From Pseudomonadota bacterium (GTDB taxonomy: Bacteria > Pseudomonadota > Gammaproteobacteria > Burkholderiales > SG8-39), in assembly GCA_021848555.1 (NCBI GenBank), contig JAJZUN010000196.1:1-5947 (forward strand): DNA of 5,947 bases. Direction: 5' to 3'. The position numbers and the translations under genes were made by a program. Below the pieces are notes generated by a model. That model saw nothing but the letters and a program-made list of their open reading frames with translations. It did not search any database and had not been told where the DNA came from. Below, piece by piece: positions 1-5,947 of this stretch; the first letter of the stretch is position 1; the number at the start of each line of letters is the position of its first letter.

Positions 1-39
1 CAGCTCATGGAAGAGCAGGATGTGTTGCTGAGCTTTTAA
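1..39 (+). CDS. dsrF: DsrF, C-terminal fragment (sulfurtransferase complex subunit)
   Basis: Only the last 12 codons and the TAA stop are in the window; the 5' part lies to the left. The reading frame ending at 37-39 gives the tail QLMEEQDVLLSF. This resembles the known DsrF ending, in which a leucine-methionine-acidic stretch closes with a Ser-Phe carboxy terminus. DsrF is a subunit of the cytoplasmic DsrE2F2H2 complex, which relays sulfane sulfur towards DsrC. The call rests on this short tail plus position: it lies 14 bases ahead of dsrH, exactly where dsrF belongs in the order dsrE-dsrF-dsrH-dsrC. The fragment alone would be too short to identify without that context. Confidence 0.8.
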   Translation, partial: QLMEEQDVLLSF

Positions 40-53
40 GGAATAGGAGACCT

Positions 54-353
54 ATGCTGCATATCGTCAACAAGTCGCCGTTGGAGCGCAACGCCCTGGA
101 TAGCTGTCTCGCAGCGGCGCAGCCCGGCGCGGCGGTGCTGCTGATCGAGGATGGGGTATATGCCGCGACGCGCGGCAATGCAGCCGAGAGCAAGCTGCGC
201 TCGGCCTCCGAGCGGCTGGAAATATATGTGCTTGCGCCGGATTTGGAGGCGCGCGGCATGGCGCCGGCGCTGGCCGAGAGCGTGAAACCGATCGATTACG
301 CCGGGTTTGTCGATTTGGTGGTGAAGCACAAGAACTGCCAATCCTGGCTTTAG
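54..353 (+). CDS. dsrH: DsrH, sulfur relay protein (TusB/DsrH family)
   Basis: This 99-residue protein is the usual size for DsrH, the gamma subunit of the DsrEFH sulfurtransferase that delivers sulfur to DsrC in the cytoplasm of sulfur oxidizers. The start HIVNKSPLERN, a cysteine at residue 18 (the conserved DsrH/TusB position), the core VLLIEDGVYAA at 28-38, the segment YVLAPDLEARG at 58-68, the segment DYAGFVDLV at 81-89 and the terminal Trp-Leu all match the family. A second cysteine at 95 lies near the C-terminus; I do not know it as a conserved feature. The ATG at 54 is preceded by AGGAG at 45-49, with AAGGA at 38-42 as an alternative. The 14-base gap to dsrF indicates one transcript. 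The sister family TusB is smaller in role (tRNA thiolation) and would not sit beside dsrC-dsrM-dsrK. Confidence 0.96.
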   Translation: MLHIVNKSPLERNALDSCLAAAQPGAAVLLIEDGVYAATRGNAAESKLRSASERLEIYVLAPDLEARGMAPALAESVKPIDYAGFVDLVVKHKNCQSWL

Positions 354-457
354 GCATGGTCTCGGCGGCCGTGGCGGAAAAGTCGTTACGGCCCCGGATT
401 TTGGGGGAGCGCGAGGGAATTCTTCCAGCGCAGGGTTACGTACATTAAGGAGCGCAT
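354..457 (+). other. dsrH-dsrC spacer with weak inverted repeat
   Basis: This 104-base spacer is long for an otherwise tight operon. It contains an inverted repeat, GGCCGT (367-372) against ACGGCC (388-393), with a 15-base loop, followed by a run of four T at 399-402. A competing pairing is CCCC (392-395) with GGGG (403-406). Either could form an RNA structure, but neither is a convincing intrinsic terminator. I could not find a clear -35/-10 pair; TACATT at 441-446 is a loose -10 match without a good -35. In Allochromatium vinosum dsrC is known to have additional expression of its own, so an internal promoter here is plausible but unproven. Confidence 0.3.
447..452 (+). promoter_or_regulatory. 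Strong ribosome binding site of dsrC
   Basis: A perfect AAGGAG core lies five bases before the ATG at 458. It is the best Shine-Dalgarno match among the genes here with visible upstream sequence. It fixes the dsrC start and fits the need for abundant DsrC, a substrate protein used in stoichiometric rather than catalytic amounts. Confidence 0.8.
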
Positions 458-793
458 ATGGCTGCTATCGAAGTAAACGGCAAGAGCTATGAGGTCGACG
501 AGGAGGGGTATCTGGTCAACCTCGCTGAATGGAACGAGGACGTCGGCAAGGTCCTCGCCGAGGGCGAGAAGATCGACATGACACCCAACCACTGGGAGGT
601 CGTCAACTTCCTGCGCGATTATTACAACGAGTTCCAGATCGCTCCGGCGGTGCGCGTGCTCACCAAGGCGATCGGCAAGAAGCTCGGACCGGAAAAGGGA
701 AACAGCCAGTACCTGTATGAGTTGTTTCCCTACGGCCCGGCGAAGCAGGCGTGCAAGATCGCCGGCCTGCCGAAGCCGACCGGCTGCATCTAA
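458..793 (+). CDS. dsrC: DsrC, sulfur carrier and substrate of DsrAB
   Basis: This 111-residue DsrC/TusE-family protein carries sulfur on a flexible C-terminal arm. In oxidizers it accepts sulfane sulfur from DsrEFH, is turned over by DsrAB, and its trisulfide or disulfide form is thought to be handled by DsrK. The deciding evidence is the C-terminal arm from about residue 95: cysteines at 99 and 110 are 11 residues apart, with the second penultimate, followed by Ile. These are the only cysteines in the protein. Both are present, so this is a true DsrC and not a TusE-type homologue, which lacks the upstream cysteine. The N-terminal part (IEVNGKSYEVDEEGYL, 4-19), the NHWEVVNFLRDYY segment (44-56) and the YLYELFPYGPAKQ segment (85-97) are typical of the family. 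The gene stands between two spacers of 104 and 94 bases, unlike its neighbours, which suggests expression partly uncoupled from the rest. Confidence 0.98.
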   Translation: MAAIEVNGKSYEVDEEGYLVNLAEWNEDVGKVLAEGEKIDMTPNHWEVVNFLRDYYNEFQIAPAVRVLTKAIGKKLGPEKGNSQYLYELFPYGPAKQACKIAGLPKPTGCI

Positions 794-802
794 AGCGCTG
801 GC

Positions 803-825
803 GCAGAAAACGCAAAGGTTTTCGC
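803..825 (+). other. Hairpin just after dsrC
   Basis: GAAAAC (806-811) pairs with GTTTTC (818-823) around the six-base loop GCAAAG. The stem can be extended by two pairs (803-804 with 824-825) if A805 is bulged. It begins ten bases after the dsrC stop. No T-run follows, so it is not a standard terminator. It could stabilise the 3' end of a dsrC-containing mRNA or mark a processing site. It also partly buries AAAGG (814-818), the only good ribosome binding site in this spacer. Seen by eye only; folding energy was not computed. Confidence 0.35.
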
Positions 826-826
826 A

Positions 827-880
827 ATGAAGACCTTGGTTTTCTCCCTCTTGTTTTCGCGGCAGGCCGCGCGGAAATGA
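827..880 (+). other. Possible 17-codon leader frame upstream of dsrM
   Basis: An ATG at 827, eight bases after AAAGG (814-818), opens a 17-residue frame, MKTLVFSLLFSRQAARK, ending at TGA 878-880. Its stop overlaps an ATG at 877 (ATGA) that starts a four-residue frame, and that frame's stop (889-891) overlaps the dsrM ATG (888-890) in a second ATGA. dsrM itself has only a weak binding site, so coupled re-initiation through these frames is conceivable. Such a short frame can arise by chance and I know of no family for it. Confidence 0.2.
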
Positions 881-887
881 GCGCTCG

Positions 888-1625
888 ATGACGACGGCGA
901 CCGTCTTCTTCGCGTTGCTGCTCTATGCCGCCGCGCTGCTCGGCGCAGCCGGACTCGCATGGCGCATACGCGATTATGTGCGCACGCCGGCTCCGCTCAA
1001 GATCCCGACCACACCGGCGCCGACCACCACGGGTGGCGTGGTGCTGCGCATGCTGCGCGAAGTCACGCTGTTCGAGAGCCTGTTCAAGGCCAATCTTTGG
1101 ATCTGGCTGTTCGGCTGGATGTTCCATGTCTCGCTCGCGCTGGTGCTGGCGCGCCATCTGCGCTATTTCACCCAGCCGGTTTGGTTCTGGGTGGAGTGGA
1201 TCCAGCCCTTCGGGATGTATGGCGGCCTCGCCATGGTGGCCGGGCTCGCCGCTCTGTGGGGGCGCCGCTTTCTGGTCGAGCGCATCCGCTACATTTCGAC
1301 GCCCTCGGATCACCTGATGCTGGCGCTGCTCCTGGGCATAGGCGTCTCGGGCCTGTCGATGAAATTCCTCGCCCATACGGACATCATCGCGGTAAAGGAA
1401 TTCGCGCTCGGCCTGATTCTGTTCCAGTGGCAGCCGCTGCCCGAGCATCCGGGTTTGTTCGTGCACCTGTTCCTGGTTGCCCTGTTAATTGCGATTTTCC
1501 CCTACTCGAAGCTGCTGCACGCACCCGGCGTGTTCTTCAGCCCCGGACGCAATCAAGCCGATAATCCGCGCGAGCGGCGCCATCTCGCTCCCTGGGCGGC
1601 CGAACTGGACAAGGCAAAGGTCTGA
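888..1625 (+). CDS. dsrM: DsrM, cytochrome b subunit of DsrMKJOP complex
   Basis: DsrM is the NarI-like membrane cytochrome b that exchanges electrons between the cytoplasmic iron-sulfur subunit DsrK and the quinone pool or the periplasmic side. The 245-residue protein shows about five hydrophobic segments (roughly residues 5-25, 71-92, 106-124, 141-160 and 190-208). Candidate haem ligands are His80 and His90 on one helix and His193 and His211 near the end. The spacings of 10 and 18 residues match the haem ligand spacing of NarI in nitrate reductase. The C-terminal tail from about 215 (SPGRNQADNPRE) is charged and likely cytoplasmic. ATG 888 is the only start codon available, because the frame is open upstream only to a stop at 828-830 and holds no other start. 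The binding site is weak. The stop is one base from the dsrK start, implying tight coupling with its partner. Confidence 0.95.
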   Translation: MTTATVFFALLLYAAALLGAAGLAWRIRDYVRTPAPLKIPTTPAPTTTGGVVLRMLREVTLFESLFKANLWIWLFGWMFHVSLALVLARHLRYFTQPVWFWVEWIQPFGMYGGLAMVAGLAALWGRRFLVERIRYISTPSDHLMLALLLGIGVSGLSMKFLAHTDIIAVKEFALGLILFQWQPLPEHPGLFVHLFLVALLIAIFPYSKLLHAPGVFFSPGRNQADNPRERRHLAPWAAELDKAKV

Positions 1626-1626
1626 C

Positions 1627-3123
<1,497 letters not shown>

Positions 3124-3145
3124 AGCACCTTCGAGGAGACGAAAC

Positions 3146-5089
3146 GTGTCGACCACAACTGAGCACTCCAGTACCGATCTGACTTTCCGCCGTTACCGCG
3201 AAGGCGACATGAAATGGAAGCGCTGGCAGGAGCAGGTGTTCGAGGGCGATCATTCCTACAAATGTCCGACCTATATCCAGGCGGTGCCGCCTTGTCAGGG
3301 CAGCTGCCCCTCGGGCGAGGACATCCGCGGCTGGCTCAACATCGTGCGCGGCATCGAGAAGCCGCCTGCGGGCGTACCCTGGCAGGAATACGCATTCCGC
3401 CGTCTCACCGAGGCGAACCCGTTTCCGGCGGTCATGGGCCGGGTATGCCCGGCGCCCTGCCAGTCCGGCTGCAACCGCAATCAGGTCGAGGATTTCGTCG
3501 GCATCAACTCGGTCGAGCACTTCATCGGCGAGTGGGCATTGGCGCACGGTCTGGCTTTCCCGCGGCCGGAGCAGGAGACCGGCAAGAAGGTCGCGATCAT
3601 TGGCGGCGGCCCGGCGGGGCTGGCCTGTGCCTACCAGCTGCGGCGCAAGGGCCATGCTTGCACTGTCTTCGATTCCAACGCGCAGCTCGGCGGCATGATG
3701 CGCTATGGGATTCCCGGCTATCGCACGCCGCGCGACGTGCTCGACGGCGAAATCAAGCGCATTATCGATATGGGCGTGGAGGTGCGCCTCAATACCCAGG
3801 TCGGCAAGGATGTGAGCATGGAAGAGCTGCGGCGCGATTTCGACGCGGTCTTCGTCGGACTGGGCGCCCAATCGGGCAGTCCGCTGCCGATCCCAGGTGC
3901 GGAGGCTCCGAACTGCATCGACGGCATCACCTTCCTGCGCGCCTTCAACGACGGCCGTCTGGACAAGGTGGGCAAGAGAGTCGTGGTGGTAGGCGGGGGC
4001 GATACCGCGATGGACGTCGCGGCGGTGGCGCGCCGGCTCGGCCACATCACGCGCGATCCGGAGGAGTCGGCGCCGAAGGACCCCGTCCTCGGCCAGATGG
4101 AACAGGATGTGGCCGCGGCGGCGCAGCAGGAGGGCGCCGACGTGCTCATCGCCTATCGCCGGACGGTCGAGGAAATGCCGGCCACCAAACACGAAGTGGA
4201 GGCGGTTACGCGCGAGGGCGTGCGCATCATGGCCTGCGTCGCGCCGGTGTCGGTGGTGCGCAGCGCCGATGGGCGCGCCACCGCGTTGCGCGTGGTCAAG
4301 GTCGACTGGGTCAACAAGAAAATGGTGCCGCAGGCCGGGTCCGAATTCGACATCCCCTGCGACCTGCTGGTCTCCGCCCTCGGCCAGACGGTGGACTTTA
4401 CCGGCCTGGAGGAATTCAAGAACGAGCGCGGACTGGTCAGCGCGGACAAGAACTACCAGGTCGCGGGCAAGCCGGGCGTGTTCACCGGCGGCGACATCGT
4501 CAAGCCGCACCTGCTGACTACCGCCATCGGCCACGCCTGGATCGCCGCCGAGGGCATAGACCGCCATCTCAAGGGCGAGGCGCTGGAAAAACGGCCGAAG
4601 ATCGATGTGCACTACTTCGACCTCCAGCGCAAGATGATCGAGAAGGGCCTCAAGTTCGAACAGTCGCATGAGCCGCTGCGCGGAACCGACGCCTCGAACA
4701 TCGCCGTGCACAACTACGACAACCGCTCCGACCGGTATGTGGTCACGCACGAGGAGCTGTTCCTCGGTCACTTCCCTTATACGCCGCGCATCGAGCGCCA
4801 AATTGTCCACCTCGACGAGAAGAGCGCCGTAGGCAACTTCGAGGAGCGCATCGTCGCGCTCACCGAAGCGCAGGCGCAGGCCGAGGCGGCGCGCTGCATG
4901 AGCTGCGGGCAGTGTTTCGAGTGCGACAACTGTATCGTCTATTGCCCGCAGGCGGCGGTGAAGAAGGTACCCAAGGCGCAGGCGACTACCGGTCGTTATG
5001 TCTATACGGATTACGCGCGCTGCGTCGGCTGCCATATCTGCATGGATGTCTGTCCCACCGGTTACATCAAGATGGGGCTTGAGGTGTAG
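3146..5089 (+). CDS. dsrL: DsrL copy 1, NAD(P)H-linked iron-sulfur flavoprotein
   Basis: DsrL belongs to the GltD (glutamate synthase small subunit) group of flavoproteins. In sulfur oxidizers it works with DsrAB, passing electrons from sulfide oxidation to NAD(P)+ in the cytoplasm. The protein has 647 residues. An N-terminal cluster domain has Cys40, 50, 54, 101, 105 and 109. The FAD fold shows GGGPAG at 153-158. A second nucleotide fold shows VVVVGGGDTAMD at 279-290, and the typical YRRTVEEMPA stretch lies at 337-346. GVFTGGD at 444-450 is the second FAD contact. The C-terminus is a ferredoxin domain with Cys584/587/590/593/596/600 and Cys626/629/632/636, enough for two [4Fe-4S] clusters. 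The start is GTG 3146, with GAGGAG (3133-3138) seven bases before it, and the product aligns with copy 2 from residue 1. The gap to dsrK is 22 bases. The ferredoxin extension and context separate it from ordinary GltD. Confidence 0.95.
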   Translation: MSTTTEHSSTDLTFRRYREGDMKWKRWQEQVFEGDHSYKCPTYIQAVPPCQGSCPSGEDIRGWLNIVRGIEKPPAGVPWQEYAFRRLTEANPFPAVMGRVCPAPCQSGCNRNQVEDFVGINSVEHFIGEWALAHGLAFPRPEQETGKKVAIIGGGPAGLACAYQLRRKGHACTVFDSNAQLGGMMRYGIPGYRTPRDVLDGEIKRIIDMGVEVRLNTQVGKDVSMEELRRDFDAVFVGLGAQSGSPLPIPGAEAPNCIDGITFLRAFNDGRLDKVGKRVVVVGGGDTAMDVAAVARRLGHITRDPEESAPKDPVLGQMEQDVAAAAQQEGADVLIAYRRTVEEMPATKHEVEAVTREGVRIMACVAPVSVVRSADGRATALRVVKVDWVNKKMVPQAGSEFDIPCDLLVSALGQTVDFTGLEEFKNERGLVSADKNYQVAGKPGVFTGGDIVKPHLLTTAIGHAWIAAEGIDRHLKGEALEKRPKIDVHYFDLQRKMIEKGLKFEQSHEPLRGTDASNIAVHNYDNRSDRYVVTHEELFLGHFPYTPRIERQIVHLDEKSAVGNFEERIVALTEAQAQAEAARCMSCGQCFECDNCIVYCPQAAVKKVPKAQATTGRYVYTDYARCVGCHICMDVCPTGYIKMGLEV

Positions 5090-5163
5090 ACGCCGCAGCG
5101 CACGCAACCGCCGGCGAGGAACCGGCGCAATTCCAACCAACGCAATACACAGGAGCAACAACA
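5090..5163 (+). other. Spacer between the two dsrL genes with GC hairpin
   Basis: This 74-base spacer holds an exact inverted repeat, CGCCGG (5109-5114) with CCGGCG (5122-5127), around a seven-base loop. No T-run follows, so it is not a standard terminator; partial attenuation or mRNA processing is possible. AGGAG at 5151-5155 is the ribosome binding site of the second dsrL, eight bases before its GTG. Nothing here looks like a transposon end or a relic of another gene. Confidence 0.4.
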
Positions 5164-5947
5164 GTGTCGAGTACCAGCGAACCAGCCAGCGCCAAAATCA
5201 CTTTTCGCCGATTCAAGGACGGCGACGGGAAATGGAAGCGCTGGCAAGAGCAGATTTTCGATGCGGACCACTCGCACAAGTGCCCCACCTACATCCAGGC
5301 CACGCCACCTTGCCAGGGCAGCTGCCCCGCGGGCGAGGATATCCGCGGCTATCTGAATATCGTGCGTGGCATCGAGAAGCCGCCGACCGGCCAGGGCTGG
5401 CAGGAATACGCGTTTCGCCGCCTCGCCAGCGCCAACCCGTTCCCTTCGGTAATGGGCCGGGTATGCCCGGCGCCGTGTGAGTCCGGCTGCAACCGTAACG
5501 AGATCGAGGATTTCGTCGGCATCAACTCGGTGGAACATTTCATCGGCGACAACGCGATCGCCAACAATTTCGGCTACGACAAGCCGGCGCAGACGAGCGG
5601 CAAAAAAGTGGCGGTGATCGGCGGCGGACCGGCGGGGCTGTCCTGCGCCTACCAGCTCGCACGCAAGGGGCATGAAGTCACGGTATTCGACGAGCATCCG
5701 GAACTCGGCGGCATGATGCGCTACGGCATCCCGGGCTTTCGCACACCGCGCAAGATTCTCGATGCGGAAATTCAGCGCATTCTCGACCTCGGCATACGGA
5801 CGCGGCTTTCCTGCCGCATCGGCACCGATGTCACCATGGATGAGATCCGCGCGGAGTTCGACGCGGTGTTCCTCGGCCTGGGCGCGCAGACCGGACGACC
5901 GCTTCCCTGCGACGGCAACGAGGCGCCGAACGTCGTCACCGCCACCG
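5164..5947 (+). CDS. dsrL: DsrL copy 2, N-terminal part (runs off right edge)
   Basis: This is a second DsrL-type flavoprotein gene, incomplete here: 261 codons are present with no stop before the window ends. It starts with GTG 5164 after AGGAG (5151-5155). Its product aligns with DsrL copy 1 without a gap from residue 1 to at least 256, about 72% identical from residue 13 on by hand count. All N-terminal cluster cysteines are kept at the same positions (40, 50, 54, 101, 105, 109), as is the FAD motif GGGPAG at 153-158. The ELGGMMRYGIPGFRTPR region (180-196) and the FDAVFLGLGAQTG stretch (232-244) are also kept. It therefore looks like an intact, functional paralogue rather than a decaying copy. 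Whether it has the second nucleotide fold and the C-terminal ferredoxin domain cannot be seen. A plain GltD-like oxidoreductase is less likely given the high identity to its neighbour. Confidence 0.88.
   Translation, partial: MSSTSEPASAKITFRRFKDGDGKWKRWQEQIFDADHSHKCPTYIQATPPCQGSCPAGEDIRGYLNIVRGIEKPPTGQGWQEYAFRRLASANPFPSVMGRVCPAPCESGCNRNEIEDFVGINSVEHFIGDNAIANNFGYDKPAQTSGKKVAVIGGGPAGLSCAYQLARKGHEVTVFDEHPELGGMMRYGIPGFRTPRKILDAEIQRILDLGIRTRLSCRIGTDVTMDEIRAEFDAVFLGLGAQTGRPLPCDGNEAPNVVTAT

Larger units (their letters stand above)
3146..5947 (+). repeat. Tandem direct repeat formed by the dsrL pair (offset 2018 bases)
   Basis: The two dsrL genes are a diverged tandem duplication with a constant register of 2018 bases over the visible part. 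Exact shared blocks include 23 bases at 3434-3456 and 5452-5474, and 28 bases at 3486-3513 and 5504-5531. These lie in the segment coding for the second N-terminal cysteine group and the FVGINSVEHFIG stretch. The spacers before each gene are not alike, so the duplication signal is confined to coding sequence. Confidence 0.8.

Noticed and set aside
300..310. An Arg-Ser loop of a CRISPR array or mobile element anywhere in the window.
   Set aside because: I looked for regular short repeats, transposase motifs and terminal inverted repeats across the window and found none; the only large repeat is the dsrL pair.
458..793. TusE (tRNA thiolation) instead of DsrC.
   Set aside because: Both C-terminal cysteines (99 and 110) are present and the gene sits within a dsr cluster; TusE lacks the first of these cysteines.
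660..1466. A 268-residue minus-strand frame opposite dsrC and dsrM.
   Set aside because: It spans two well-supported plus-strand genes and has low-complexity Arg/His/Gln composition with no motif.
1489..1626. An upstream ATG that would extend DsrK by 46 residues.
   Set aside because: The extension overlaps the dsrM coding sequence in another frame and looks like shadow sequence. ATG 1627 has a good ribosome binding site and the expected position just after the dsrM stop.
4998..5480. A 160-residue plus-strand frame spanning the dsrL1-dsrL2 junction.
   Set aside because: It is out of frame with both dsrL genes, and its sequence is the shifted reading of their ends and starts.

Overview
This window is an internal piece of a dsr (reverse dissimilatory sulfite reductase, oxidative type) gene cluster. 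It reads entirely left to right: the 3' end of dsrF, then dsrH, dsrC, dsrM, dsrK, dsrL, and a second, incomplete dsrL-like gene that runs off the right edge. The DNA is GC-rich. Having dsrEFH-type genes together with dsrL marks the sulfur-oxidizing form of the pathway rather than sulfate reduction. Protein character and gene order fit a chemo- or phototrophic sulfur-oxidizing proteobacterium. A beta- or gammaproteobacterium is my best guess, but the sequence alone does not settle this.

Layout: bases 1-39 hold the last 12 codons of dsrF. dsrH (54-353) follows at once. A 104-base spacer precedes dsrC (458-793), which has a strong ribosome binding site. A 94-base spacer then holds a hairpin and a very short open frame, followed by dsrM (888-1625). 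dsrK starts one base after the dsrM stop (1627-3123). dsrL copy 1 (3146-5089) follows after 22 bases with a GTG start. A 74-base spacer with a small GC-rich hairpin leads to dsrL copy 2 (5164 to beyond 5947), also GTG-started. There is no gene-free stretch over 300 bases, and I see no tRNA, rRNA, CRISPR array, insertion sequence or transposase.

How the genes work together, from established knowledge of the family: DsrEFH is a cytoplasmic sulfurtransferase complex that passes sulfane sulfur to the C-terminal cysteines of DsrC. Persulfurated DsrC feeds reverse-running DsrAB (expected upstream), helped by the NAD(P)H-linked iron-sulfur flavoprotein DsrL. The product, DsrC trisulfide, is thought to be processed by DsrK, the cytoplasmic heterodisulfide-reductase-like subunit of the membrane complex DsrMKJOP, whose cytochrome b is DsrM. 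dsrJOP would be expected just right of the window.

The most unusual point is the tandem pair of dsrL genes. The typical cluster has a single dsrL between dsrK and dsrJ. Here two full-looking dsrL starts sit 2018 bases apart. Their first 256 residues align without gaps, and the part from residue 13 on is about 72% identical by hand count.
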